From: Microbacterium luticocti DSM 19459
GTDB lineage: Bacteria; Actinomycetota; Actinomycetes; Actinomycetales; Microbacteriaceae
Assembly: GCF_000422405.1 (NCBI RefSeq)
Contig: NZ_AULS01000001.1
Coordinates: forward strand, 1-64,000
DNA length: 64,000 nucleotides
Direction of reading: 5' to 3'
Every line of letters starts with the position of its first letter. The first letter of the stretch is position 1. This document shows positions 41,390-50,007 of the stretch, one piece after another. The notes beneath the pieces are model-generated. The model was not told the DNA's origin, did no database searches, and worked only from the letters and a program-made list of their open reading frames with translations. The position numbers and the translations under genes were made by a program.

Positions 41390-42821
41390 CGACCGCGGCC
41401 CGCTTCGCCTCGGCCGCAGCCGTGGGGCGCGGCCGCGACGGCAGCGTGAGGCACACGCCGATCGCGACGACGGTGAAGCCCACCGCCCACCAGAACGCCG
41501 TGTCGAAGCCGGACGCCACGTCGGCGATCCCGTGCGCGCCGCGGGTCGAGGCATCCAGGATCACCGCCAGCACCGCGGTGCCGAACGCGCCGCCGATCTG
41601 CTGCGCGAGACGTGTGACGATGCTGGCATGCGGCACCTGCTCCCGCTCCAGCCCGAGGTAGGCGACCGACATCACCGGGATCATCACGGCGCCCATGCCG
41701 AAGCCGCGCACGACCAGCACCGCAGCCAGCCACCAGTCGTTCGTCGCCGCGTGGGCGAGTGCGAACGGCACGGTCGCCGCCCCCATCACGACGAACCCGG
41801 CGATCGCCACCAGGCGCGCGCCGATCGCATCGGTGAGCCTGCCCGCCAGCGTCCGGCTCAGCAGCGCGCCGACCCCCTGCGGAATGAGCAGCAGCGCGGC
41901 GGTGAGCGCGTCCGCGCCGCGCACCAGCTGGAAGAACAGCGGCAGCAGCAGCATCGCGCCGTACAGCGACGCGCCCGACAGGAACAGCACCGCGGTCGAC
42001 GAGGCGACCGGCCTGCGGGCCAGCAGGCCGACATCGACCAGCGCGGTGGCGGGGCGGCGCAGCTGCACGAGCACGAACAGCGCGAGGAACACGACGCCCG
42101 CCGCCGCGGGCGGCCAGACGTCCAGACGTGCGAAGCCGCCGTCGCGGCTCACGTTCGAGAGTCCGAAGAGCACGCCGACCAGCCCCGGCGAGACCAGCAC
42201 CAGTCCGAGCCAGTCCAGCACCGGCCGGCCCCGCGGCGGGTCGGCGGGGATCAGCCTCCAGGCGAGCAGCAGCCCGACCAGGCAGAACGGCACGTTCACC
42301 CAGAAGATCCAGCGCCAGTCCAGGAGGTTCAGGATGAGTCCGCCGATGGTGGGGCCGAGGATGGGCCCGAGCGCGGCGGGCAGGCTCACCGTCGCCATCA
42401 GCCGGCCGAGTCCGGCACCGCCCGGCACCTGCTGGATGGCCAGGGTCGCCATCAGCGGCATCATGAGACCGCCGCCGACGCCCTGCACGACCCGGAACGC
42501 GATGAGGCTGGGCGCGTCCCACGCGAGCGAGCACGCGATCGAGGCGACGAGGAAGATCGTGAGCGCGATCATCCAGAGCCGTTTGCCGCCGATGCGCGCC
42601 TGCGCCCAGCCGACCGCGGGGATCGCGACGCCCAGCGCGAGCAGATACGCGGTGGTCACCCACTGGATCGTGCCGATGGGCACGTCCAGGTCGACGGCGA
42701 GGGTCTTCAGCGCGATGCTCATGATCGTGCTGTCGAAGATGACGGCCAGGCCCCCGACCATGAGCACGAGGGCCGTGACGATCGCGCGGCGGGGGACGGC
42801 AGGGGCGGATGCCTCGGACAT
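41379..42821 (-). CDS. DHA2-type MFS multidrug exporter
   Basis: This is a 480-residue membrane protein with about 14 hydrophobic segments, as in EmrB/QacA proton-driven exporters. Motif D is IMSIALKTLAVDLDVP and motif A is LGVAIPAVGWAQARIGGKRL. Motif C is ALGPILGPTIGGLI, and the helix preceding the central loop reads FWVNVPFCLVGLLLAWRLIP. The divergent TetR regulator 72 bp away, with an operator-like palindrome between, suggests drug- or metabolite-inducible export. Substrates are unknown. Confidence 0.88.
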   Translation of the reverse strand: MSEASAPAVPRRAIVTALVLMVGGLAVIFDSTIMSIALKTLAVDLDVPIGTIQWVTTAYLLALGVAIPAVGWAQARIGGKRLWMIALTIFLVASIACSLAWDAPSLIAFRVVQGVGGGLMMPLMATLAIQQVPGGAGLGRLMATVSLPAALGPILGPTIGGLILNLLDWRWIFWVNVPFCLVGLLLAWRLIPADPPRGRPVLDWLGLVLVSPGLVGVLFGLSNVSRDGGFARLDVWPPAAAGVVFLALFVLVQLRRPATALVDVGLLARRPVASSTAVLFLSGASLYGAMLLLPLFFQLVRGADALTAALLLIPQGVGALLSRTLAGRLTDAIGARLVAIAGFVVMGAATVPFALAHAATNDWWLAAVLVVRGFGMGAVMIPVMSVAYLGLEREQVPHASIVTRLAQQIGGAFGTAVLAVILDASTRGAHGIADVASGFDTAFWWAVGFTVVAIGVCLTLPSRPRPTAAAEAKRAAVGAA

Positions 42822-42843
42822 GCGGATCCTTAAGAGTCAGAGC

Positions 42844-42890
42844 TGTATCTAACAGACGTGACCGACGATACGCCGTCACGATAAGATACA
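42844..42890. promoter_or_regulatory. operator-like nested palindromes between MFS and tetR genes
   Basis: TGTATCT (42844-42850) is mirrored by AGATACA (42884-42890). Within it, CGTGAC (42857-42862) is mirrored by GTCACG (42875-42880). The right arm overlaps TAAGAT (42882-42887), a -10 element ending six bases before the tetR ATG, so occupancy would shut off tetR and, on the other strand, the exporter. Confidence 0.6.
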
Positions 42891-42893
42891 CAA

Positions 42894-43517
42894 ATGAATC
42901 TTCAGGAGTCGGTGCGACGGCGGCGCGGGAAGCAGCTCGAGGACGCGATCCTCGATGCCGGCTGGGAGCAGCTGATCGTCGACGGATACGGCGGTTTCAC
43001 CATCGACGCGGTGGCCGAGCGCGCCGGCACCAGCCGCTCGGTGATCTACCGGCGCTGGCCCGACCGCTGGGCGTTGCTGGAGGCATCCGTCGCCCACGGC
43101 CTGCGCCGCGACCGCGTCGAGGTGCCCGACACCGGCTCGCTGCGCGGCGACGCCATCGAACTGTTGCGGCGTGCGAGCGCGAGCCGCGGCCAGCTGGCCC
43201 CGCTGATGAGCGTGCTGGTGGGGGCGTACTTCTCCGAGTCGGGGCGCACCTTCGCCCATCTGCGCGAGCAGGCGTTCGGCGGCCGCGGCGGCGGCATGGA
43301 CGTGATCCTCGACCGCGCCGTGCAGCGCGGCGAAGCGGATGCCGCACGCCTGACGCCGCGCGTGCGCACGGTCGCCGCCGACCTGATGCGGCACGACATG
43401 CTGATGACGTTCACCCCGTTGCCGGACGAGCAGATCACCGCGATCGTCGACGAGATCCTGCTGCCGCTGGTGGCCCCGCGGCCCCCAGCCCCCGAGGGTG
43501 CGGACGACATCCCGTAG
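42894..43517 (+). CDS. TetR-family regulator
   Basis: This is a 207-residue protein. Residues about 10-60 are the TetR HTH (RGKQLEDAILDAGWEQLIVD, GFTIDAVAERAGTSRSVIYR, RWPDRWALLEASV). The rest is a helical ligand-binding domain of the kind found with YRRWP-type regulators. It appears leaderless. It is transcribed away from the MFS exporter and probably represses both. Its stop codon TAG is also part of the TAGAAT -10 of efp. Confidence 0.88.
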   Translation: MNLQESVRRRRGKQLEDAILDAGWEQLIVDGYGGFTIDAVAERAGTSRSVIYRRWPDRWALLEASVAHGLRRDRVEVPDTGSLRGDAIELLRRASASRGQLAPLMSVLVGAYFSESGRTFAHLREQAFGGRGGGMDVILDRAVQRGEADAARLTPRVRTVAADLMRHDMLMTFTPLPDEQITAIVDEILLPLVAPRPPAPEGADDIP

Positions 43518-43520
43518 AAT
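43515..43520 (+). promoter_or_regulatory. -10 element (TAGAAT) of efp
   Basis: TAGAAT overlaps the tetR stop codon and would start a leader of about 50 nt. The leader contains a GC-rich inverted repeat (GGGC...GCCC near 43528-43547). Confidence 0.55.
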
Positions 43521-43577
43521 CAGACGTCGGGCTCGTGCCGGGCCCGTCCCCGACCGACGAAACGGACCACATCACCC

Positions 43578-44138
43578 ATGGCATCCACCGCAGACATCCG
43601 CAACGGCGTCGTCCTCAACCTCGACGGCCAGCTCTGGAGCGTCGTGGAGTTCCAGCACGTCAAGCCCGGCAAGGGCGGCGCGTTCGTGCGCACCAAGCTG
43701 AAGAACGTCGTCACCGGCCGCACCAACGACAAGACGTTCAACGCCGGCTCGAAGGTCGAGATCGAGAACGTCGACCGCCGCGACTTCACCTACCTGTACA
43801 GCGACGGCGACGGCTTCGTGTTCATGGACGCGACCGACTACGACCAGATCACGGTTCCCGCCGCGGTGGTCGGCGACGCGAAGAACTTCCTGCTCGAGAA
43901 CCAGCAGGTCACGATCGCCCTGCACGACGGCAACCCGCTGTACGTCGAACTCCCCGCCTCGGTGGTGCTCGAGATCACCTACACCGAGCCCGGACTGCAG
44001 GGCGACCGCTCGTCGGCCGGCACGAAGGCCGCCACCGTCGAGACCGGGTACGAGATCCAGGTGCCGCTGTTCCTCGAGACCGGCACGAAGGTCAAGGTCG
44101 ACACCCGCACCGGCGACTACCTCGGCCGCGTGAACTGA
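43578..44138 (+). CDS. efp: translation elongation factor P
   Basis: This is a 186-residue three-domain tRNA-mimic that rescues ribosomes at polyproline. Domain I has [20 protein letters not shown], where the loop lysine at PGKGG is the functional residue. Domain II contains the EFP signature region, and domain III ends [15 protein letters not shown]. It is followed by nusB after 13 bases, a conserved pair. Confidence 0.97.
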   Translation: MASTADIRNGVVLNLDGQLWSVVEFQHVKPGKGGAFVRTKLKNVVTGRTNDKTFNAGSKVEIENVDRRDFTYLYSDGDGFVFMDATDYDQITVPAAVVGDAKNFLLENQQVTIALHDGNPLYVELPASVVLEITYTEPGLQGDRSSAGTKAATVETGYEIQVPLFLETGTKVKVDTRTGDYLGRVN

Positions 44139-44151
44139 GCGCGCCCGCCCG

Positions 44152-44562
44152 ATGAGCGCACGCACGAAGGCGCGCAAGCGCGCCCTGGACATCCTGTTCC
44201 AGGCCGACGTCCGCGGCGACGAGGTCGCGACGATCCTCGCCGCCGAGGCGCAGCGCGCCGCCAACGAGCCGGCGCGTGAGGCCTCGTGGCTGTATGCGCG
44301 CGAGATCGTCGACGGGATCATCGACAACCAGGGCGAGATCGACGAGCAGATCACCACCTTCGCCAAGGACTGGCCGCTGTCCCGGATGCCCGCGGTGGAC
44401 CGTGCCCTGTTGCGTATCGCCACCTGGGAGATCCTCTACAACGACGAGGTGCCCACCGCGGTCGCCATCGATGAGGCTGTCGAGTTGGCCAAGGAGTTCT
44501 CCACCGACGAGTCGGGCGCGTTCGTCAACGGCGTGCTCGCCCGCATCGCGCGCTCGTCCTGA
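44152..44562 (+). CDS. nusB: transcription antitermination factor NusB
   Basis: This is a 136-residue all-helical protein. SARTKARKRALDILFQADVR is the arginine-rich RNA-binding N-terminus. It also has LSRMPAVDRALLRIATWEIL and VPTAVAIDEAVELAKEFSTD, both conserved. With S10 it binds boxA during rRNA transcription. Confidence 0.95.
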   Translation: MSARTKARKRALDILFQADVRGDEVATILAAEAQRAANEPAREASWLYAREIVDGIIDNQGEIDEQITTFAKDWPLSRMPAVDRALLRIATWEILYNDEVPTAVAIDEAVELAKEFSTDESGAFVNGVLARIARSS

Positions 44563-44568
44563 CGACGG

Positions 44569-47500
44569 ATGTCGGTGGCCCCGGCTGGAATGGGTCCCGT
44601 GACCGCACCGTTCTTCGATCCCGAGCAGATCCGACGCCAGGCGCTCGGTTTCGGGTTCGTGCGCGGCGTCGACTACTTCCGGCAGGGCGCCGTGCGCTCG
44701 GTGGCGTGGGACGAGGATGCCGGCGTCCTGCGCGGCACCGTGTCCGGAAGCCGTTCCGCGGTGTATCGCACGACGATCCGACCGGACGGCGCCGGCGGCA
44801 TCGCCAGTGCGTCGTGCACGTGCCCGATGACCGCCTGGTGCAAGCACACCGTCGCGACGATGCTCGCCTCGAACGAACGGACGGGGCCCCCGCCGCGACG
44901 CACGCCCGTACCCGCCCGTCCTGCACCGGCCGCGGCCACCACGGCGGAACCGGCCGCTCGGCAGGACGTGCGCGCGTGGGCGGCGGCCGACGGGTTCGCG
45001 CCGGCTCCGACGCCCGTGCCGGCGCCGACACCGTCGTGGCGCGACCTGCTGCGCGACGGCACGGCGTCCGGCGGTGCGGCACCGGGCGCGGTGCCGCTGG
45101 CGCTCGGGGTCGAGCTGCGCCAGCGCTCCCGCACCGGCGCCTCGCGCTGGGCGCCCCGCTCCGTCGCGACCGCGACGGCTCGCAGCCTCGCCACGGCCGG
45201 GGGAGAGGTGCTGGTCGGACTGCGCCCGCTGATGCGCAGCACCTCGACCGGAAACTGGATCCGCGGCCAGGCGGCATGGGACACGCTGCGACGCCAGGGG
45301 TCGCTGTTTCGCACCGACCACGTTCGCTGGATGCTCGAGCTGCACAGCATCGCACACGGCACCCGTGCCATCGGTCCGTTCGTCGACGTGTCGGACTGGC
45401 TCACCCTCGACACGGTGGCGTCCGATCTGCTGTGGCCGCACCTGGCCACTGCACCCGCGCACGGCATCGAGATCGTGTCGGCCGCCAAGGGGCAGGAGGT
45501 GCGGATGGCATCCGACGCCGACGCGGCCATCGTGGTGCAGCGGGACGGGCGCGGCTTGAGACTCGTGCCCGAGGTGCGCATCGAGGACGCCGTCGTCGAC
45601 CCTGAGAGGGTCCGCGCCGTCGACCGCACCGGCGTGTACTCGTGGACCGTGTCGCGTGGTCGGATCGCTCTGACGCTGGCCCCCGGTGCGCTCGGTGAGC
45701 CGCTGCGCACGCTGCTCGAGCATCCTGCCGGCATGTCCGTTCCCGCCGCCGAGGTCCAGGAGTTCTTGAGCGGTGGGTACGCGCGGCTGGCGCGCCGGGC
45801 GAAGATCGTGGCCGGCGCCGGAGTCGCGGTCCCCGAGCCGTCGCCGCCGGTGCTCGAGCTGTCGGTGAGATTCCGGCCGCGCGAGGTCGTCGAGTACGCG
45901 TGGGAGTGGGTGTACGCGTCGGGCGACCGGTTCCCGCTCACCGGGGAGCATCCCGATCGCGACGCCGAGGCGGAGGCCGAGGTGCGGGGTCGGCTCGATG
46001 CGGTATGGCCGCCGGCGGCGGGGCCGCCCGCCACAGCGATCACGACCTGCAGCGGCATCGAGGCCGCCGAGTTCATCGCCGAGACCGTCCCCGCGCTCGA
46101 GGCTCTCGACGGCGTCCGCGTCGTCACCCACGGCCGGCGCCGCACCTACCAGGAGCTGACCGGTGACCCCGAGATCACCGTGTCGACCGTGGAGAGCACC
46201 GACCCCGACTGGTTCGACCTCGGCGTGCTCGTGACGATCGACGGCCACGCCATCCCGTTCCAGCCGCTGTTCACCGCACTGGCGAAACGGCAGAGCAAGC
46301 TCCTGCTCGTCGACGGCAGCTACTTCTCGCTGCGCCACCCTGCGCTCGACCGGCTGCGGGAGCTGATCGACGAGGCGGCCGAACTGACCGAATGGGAGAC
46401 CGGGCCGCGCATCAGCCGGTATCAGACTGCGTTGTGGGAGGACTTCGAGGACCTCGCCGACGTCGCCGAACCCGCCGTCTCGTGGCGGGCGGCCGTCGAC
46501 GGGCTGCGGGACGTGCAGCGCATCGAGTCGACGCCGCTGCCGGCTGGTCTGCACGCCGAGCTGCGCCCGTATCAGCGCGCCGGGTACGACTGGCTCGCGT
46601 TCCTGTGGCGCCACCGGCTCGGCGGCATCCTCGCCGACGACATGGGGCTGGGCAAGACGCTGCAGATGCTCGCGTTCTTCGCCCACGCGGTGCAGACGGG
46701 CCCGCGGCGCCCGTTCCTGGTGGTGGCGCCCACCTCGGTGCTGACGACCTGGCGCGACGAAGCGGCGCGGTTCACACCGGGCCTGTGGGTGGCCGTCGTC
46801 GACGCGACGCGGGCGCGGCGCCGCAGTCCGCTCCCGGCCGATGCCGACGTCGTCGTGACCTCGTACGCGCTGCTGCGGCTGGACGAGGACGAGTTCGTCG
46901 CGGTGGACTGGGCCGGCGTCGTGCTCGATGAGGCCCAGTTCGTGAAGAACCCGGCGACCAGGCTGCACAAGGCGGTCCGCCGACTGCGCGCCGACGTGAC
47001 GTTCGCGATCACCGGCACGCCGATGGAGAACACCCTTGCCGAACTCTGGGCCTTGCTGTCACTGACCTCGCCCGGGCTTTTCCCGTCCGCCCGCCGGTTC
47101 CGGCAGGAGTACATCGGCCCGATCGAGCAGGGCAAGGTGCCCGAGAATCAGGAGGGGGCGCCGTACCGGTCCGCCCGCCTGGCCCGGCTGCGGCGCCGGG
47201 TGCGCCCGCTCATGCTGCGGCGCACGAAGGAGCACGTGGCCGCCGAACTGCCGGCGAAGCAGGAGCAGGTGCTGCACATCGAGCTGACCGCCGCCCACCG
47301 GGCCCGCTACGACACCGTGCTGCAGCGCGAGCGGCAGAAGGTGCTGGGGCTGCTCGAGGACCTCGACCGCAACCGCTTCATCGTGTTCCGGTCGCTGACG
47401 CTGCTGCGCCTGCTCGCACTGTCGCCGGCGCTGGTCGATCCCGCCGACGCGCGCATCCCGTCGGCCAAGCTCGACGAGCTCGTCTCCCAGGTCGCCGAAC

Positions 47501-47964
47501 TCGCCGCCGAGGGGCACCGATGCCTGGTCTTCAGCCAGTTCACGTCGTTCCTCGACCTGGCCGCGCAGCGACTGGATGCCGCGGGCATCGCCAGCGCGCA
47601 CCTCGACGGCTCGACCCGGCGGCGCGGCGAGGTCGTCGACGGGTTCCGCACCGGCGACGCCCCGGTGTTCCTGATCAGCCTGAAGGCGGGCGGGTTCGGA
47701 CTCACCCTCACGGAGGCCGACTACGTGTTCCTGCTCGACCCGTGGTGGAACCCGGCGGCCGAAGCCCAGGCCGTCGACCGCACCCACCGGATCGGGCAGA
47801 CCCGGAGCGTGTTCGTGTACCGGATGATCGCCGGCGGCACCATCGAAGAGAAGGTACTCGCCCTGCAGCAGCGCAAGGCCCGGCTGTTCCGCTCGGTCAT
47901 GGACGAGGACGATCTGTTCGCGCAGTCCCTGACCGCCGACGACATCCGCGGCCTGTTCGCCTGA
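44569..47964 (+). CDS. SNF2-family helicase-like ATPase with N-terminal SWIM zinc finger
   Basis: This is an 1131-residue protein. A SWIM zinc finger near residues 83-93 (CTCPMTAWCKH) is followed by a Pro/Ala linker and a long bacterial SNF2-associated region. The two RecA lobes come next: Walker A LADDMGLGKTLQMLAFF (about 690), DEAQ box VVLDEAQFVKNP (about 785), a mid motif ITGTPMENTLAELWALLS, LVFSQFTSFLDLAAQRL and motif VI EAQAVDRTHRIGQTRSVFVY. It is a DNA translocase of the bacterial RapA/HepA-like class; the process it serves is unknown. It lies seven bases after nusB. The ATG at 44569 is used; starts at 44590 or 44599 are also possible. Confidence 0.9.
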   Translation: MSVAPAGMGPVTAPFFDPEQIRRQALGFGFVRGVDYFRQGAVRSVAWDEDAGVLRGTVSGSRSAVYRTTIRPDGAGGIASASCTCPMTAWCKHTVATMLASNERTGPPPRRTPVPARPAPAAATTAEPAARQDVRAWAAADGFAPAPTPVPAPTPSWRDLLRDGTASGGAAPGAVPLALGVELRQRSRTGASRWAPRSVATATARSLATAGGEVLVGLRPLMRSTSTGNWIRGQAAWDTLRRQGSLFRTDHVRWMLELHSIAHGTRAIGPFVDVSDWLTLDTVASDLLWPHLATAPAHGIEIVSAAKGQEVRMASDADAAIVVQRDGRGLRLVPEVRIEDAVVDPERVRAVDRTGVYSWTVSRGRIALTLAPGALGEPLRTLLEHPAGMSVPAAEVQEFLSGGYARLARRAKIVAGAGVAVPEPSPPVLELSVRFRPREVVEYAWEWVYASGDRFPLTGEHPDRDAEAEAEVRGRLDAVWPPAAGPPATAITTCSGIEAAEFIAETVPALEALDGVRVVTHGRRRTYQELTGDPEITVSTVESTDPDWFDLGVLVTIDGHAIPFQPLFTALAKRQSKLLLVDGSYFSLRHPALDRLRELIDEAAELTEWETGPRISRYQTALWEDFEDLADVAEPAVSWRAAVDGLRDVQRIESTPLPAGLHAELRPYQRAGYDWLAFLWRHRLGGILADDMGLGKTLQMLAFFAHAVQTGPRRPFLVVAPTSVLTTWRDEAARFTPGLWVAVVDATRARRRSPLPADADVVVTSYALLRLDEDEFVAVDWAGVVLDEAQFVKNPATRLHKAVRRLRADVTFAITGTPMENTLAELWALLSLTSPGLFPSARRFRQEYIGPIEQGKVPENQEGAPYRSARLARLRRRVRPLMLRRTKEHVAAELPAKQEQVLHIELTAAHRARYDTVLQRERQKVLGLLEDLDRNRFIVFRSLTLLRLLALSPALVDPADARIPSAKLDELVSQVAELAAEGHRCLVFSQFTSFLDLAAQRLDAAGIASAHLDGSTRRRGEVVDGFRTGDAPVFLISLKAGGFGLTLTEADYVFLLDPWWNPAAEAQAVDRTHRIGQTRSVFVYRMIAGGTIEEKVLALQQRKARLFRSVMDEDDLFAQSLTADDIRGLFA

Positions 47965-48036
47965 ACCGCCGGACCGGCCGTCCGCCCGGTCTGTGCACGC
48001 ACGGCCGTGAACGCCGGTCACACAGGATCGGCCGCG

Positions 48037-48042
48037 TAGACT
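48037..48042 (+). promoter_or_regulatory. -10 element (TAGACT) of the MBL-Rieske gene
   Basis: TAGACT lies 27 bp before the ATG at 48070, and GGGAGGA is the ribosome binding site in between. The gap after the SNF2 gene (47965-48036) shows no other feature. Confidence 0.55.
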
Positions 48043-48069
48043 CGGTGGGCGATTCGAACGGGAGGACAC

Positions 48070-49656
48070 ATGCGGATCACCGGCCTCGGCCATGCGGGCA
48101 TGTTCATCGAGACCACCGGCGGCAGCATCATCTGCGACCCGGTGATCGGCCCGAGCTTCTACGGATCGTGGTTCCCGTTCCCCGACAACCGCAGCCTGGA
48201 CTGGGAGCGGTTCGGGGCGGCCGACTTCCTCTACATCTCGCACCGGCACCGCGACCACTTCGACCCGGCGCTCATGCAGCGGTACATCCGCACAGACATC
48301 CGGGTGCTGCTGCCGGAATACCCGACCGACGACCTCGAAGACGACCTGCGCCGTCTCGGTTACACGAACATCGTCTACACCCAAGCGGGCGTTCCGCTCG
48401 AGTTCGGTGACCTGAAGCTCATGGTCACGCCACTGCGCGCCCCCAGCGACGGGCCGATCGGCGACTCGTCGCTGTCGGTCGACGACGGGACCGCCAGCAT
48501 CCTGAACCAGAATGACTCGCACCCGCTGGATCTGGAGAAGCTGCTCGGCTTCTCGAAACCCGACGCGTATTTCACGCAGGTGTCGGGGGCGATCTGGTGG
48601 CCGATGGTGTACGACCTGCCGCAGGACGCCAAGCAGAACTTCGCCCGGCTCAAGCGTGACGCGCAGAACAAGCGCGCCATGTACTACATCGAGAAGGTCG
48701 ACGCCGAGCACGTGTTCCCGATGGCGGGGCCGCCGATGTTCCTGCGCGAGGAGCTGTTCCGGTACAACGGGTGGGGCCTTGAAGACGATGCCATCTTCAC
48801 CGACCAGGCCCAGTTCCTCGAGCACATGCGGCAGCTGCGACCCGAGCAGAAGGGGTACCTGTTCCTGCCCGGAACACAGGTCGACCTCGACCACGGTCGG
48901 ATCAGCGTGACTCAGACGCTGTACACCGACGCCGAGATCGACCGCATCTTCGGCGACAAGTGGACGTACCTGGCCGAGCAGCGCGATGCGCGGCAGGACG
49001 AGATCCGCGCGGAAGAGGCATCCCGTGCCCCGGTGATGGCCCCCGATGAGATGCTCGCCGCGCTGAAAGCGTGGTGGGAGCCGCTGCTGCGCAAGTCCCG
49101 CACGATCCGGCTCGGTGTCGGCGGCAACGTGCGGTTCCGCATCGGCGAGCTCGACATGGTCGTCGACTTTCCGAAGGCCAAGGTGCGCGAGTATGCGGGC
49201 GAGGAATGCATCTACTGGTACACGATCCCCGCTGACCTCGTCTCGACGAACATCCGCGACCACGAGATCGACTGGTCGAACTCGATCTTCCTGTCGATGC
49301 AGTTCTCGGTCGGGCGGAGCGGCAAGTTCAACGAGTTCCTCACCACGTTCCTGAAGTGCCTGTCGGTGGATCGGATCGAGTACGTCGAGAACTGGTATCA
49401 GGAGCAGACCGACCAGACCGAGGATGTGCAGCTGGGCGACTGGACGATCCAGCGCCGCTGCCCGCACCTGCGCGCCGACCTGTCGAAGACCGGCACGATC
49501 CAGGACGGCGTGCTCACCTGCAGCATGCACGACTGGAAGTGGGACCTGACCACCGGCCGCTGCCTCACCACGCAGGGCCACCCGATCCGCGCCGAGCAGT
49601 GCCCGGTCGCCGAAGGCCCGGTTGCCGAAGGCTCGGTCGCCGAGCCCGTGCGCTGA
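48070..49656 (+). CDS. metallo-beta-lactamase fold hydrolase fused to a Rieske [2Fe-2S] domain
   Basis: This is a 528-residue cytosolic protein. Residues 1-300 are an UlaG-like metallo-beta-lactamase fold with the metal motif SHRHRDHFD (His58, His60, Asp62, His63). A helical middle follows (AALKAWWEPLLRKSRTIRLG). The C-terminus is a Rieske domain with Cys464-x-His466 and Cys484-x-x-His487 (RRCPHLR, CSMHDWKWDL). The domain pair recalls CMP-sialate hydroxylase, which combines the same folds in the reverse order. A redox enzyme with a metal-site partner is therefore likely, substrate unknown. The tail ends in a short PVAEG repeat. It is a single gene with its own promoter. Confidence 0.82.
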   Translation: MRITGLGHAGMFIETTGGSIICDPVIGPSFYGSWFPFPDNRSLDWERFGAADFLYISHRHRDHFDPALMQRYIRTDIRVLLPEYPTDDLEDDLRRLGYTNIVYTQAGVPLEFGDLKLMVTPLRAPSDGPIGDSSLSVDDGTASILNQNDSHPLDLEKLLGFSKPDAYFTQVSGAIWWPMVYDLPQDAKQNFARLKRDAQNKRAMYYIEKVDAEHVFPMAGPPMFLREELFRYNGWGLEDDAIFTDQAQFLEHMRQLRPEQKGYLFLPGTQVDLDHGRISVTQTLYTDAEIDRIFGDKWTYLAEQRDARQDEIRAEEASRAPVMAPDEMLAALKAWWEPLLRKSRTIRLGVGGNVRFRIGELDMVVDFPKAKVREYAGEECIYWYTIPADLVSTNIRDHEIDWSNSIFLSMQFSVGRSGKFNEFLTTFLKCLSVDRIEYVENWYQEQTDQTEDVQLGDWTIQRRCPHLRADLSKTGTIQDGVLTCSMHDWKWDLTTGRCLTTQGHPIRAEQCPVAEGPVAEGSVAEPVR

Positions 49657-49700
49657 GCCGCCGTCCCGCAGCCGGCCGACGCGACCACGCCCGTGACGCC

Positions 49701-49883
49701 CGTGTCCCACAAGATGCGGGATGCCAACTCCGAAACCCACAGGTTCTGAGACACGCCCGCGGGGCATGTCTCACAAGATGCGGGATGCCACCTCCGAAAC
49801 CCACGGGTTCTGAGACACGCCCGCGACCGATGTCCCAGAAGATGCGGGATGCCACCGCCGAAACCCACACGTTCTGAGACACG
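49701..49883 (+). repeat. three 55-bp palindrome-ended repeats, 64-bp period
   Basis: The units at 49701-49755, 49765-49819 and 49829-49883 are nearly identical. Each has TGTCYCA at its left and TGAGACA at its right end, a GATGCGGGATGCCA block and a CCGAAACCCAC block. The starts are exactly 64 bp apart, as in the pair at 17926. The cluster fills most of the 351-bp gap between the MBL-Rieske gene and pyrR. The remainder holds only the pyrR promoter and leader. Confidence 0.9.
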
Positions 49884-49946
49884 CACGAGCCCGCCGCACG
49901 TTTCCGAGGGGAAGTCGGGGTCGTCGGCGGGGGAGCCGGCACCCGA

Positions 49947-49952
49947 TAGACT
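49947..49952 (+). promoter_or_regulatory. -10 element (TAGACT) of the pyr operon
   Basis: TAGACT at this position would start transcription near 49959, giving a leader of about 50 nt that contains the PyrR-type element. Confidence 0.6.
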
Positions 49953-49967
49953 CGAACGAGCAGGCAA

Positions 49968-49999
49968 CCTTTAACCCCGTCCCGTGAGGCGGAGAAGGG
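49968..49999 (+). promoter_or_regulatory. PyrR-type RNA binding element overlapping the ribosome site
   Basis: CCTT...AAGG closes a hairpin whose loop holds GTCCCGTGAGGC, close to the conserved PyrR-binding loop (GUCC-GAGAGGC type). The descending strand includes GGAGAAGGG, the ribosome binding site of pyrR. No terminator hairpin follows, so control would be translational, as described for mycobacterial pyrR. When UMP-bound PyrR holds the hairpin, the site is hidden. Confidence 0.6.
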
Positions 50000-50007
50000 A
50001 GCGGCGG

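Noticed and set aside
44569-47964. SNF2 helicase as part of a defence island (DISARM/Druantia-like)
   Set aside because: It stands directly behind nusB with housekeeping genes on both sides; no methylase, nuclease or other defence gene is adjacent, and SWIM-SNF2 proteins are common chromosomal genes in actinobacteria.
49701-49883. Possible CRISPR array (three regularly spaced repeats)
   Set aside because: Repeat plus gap is nearly constant along the whole 64-bp period, there are no unique spacers of 30-40 bp, the ends are palindromic, and the same unit occurs singly elsewhere; no cas gene is near.
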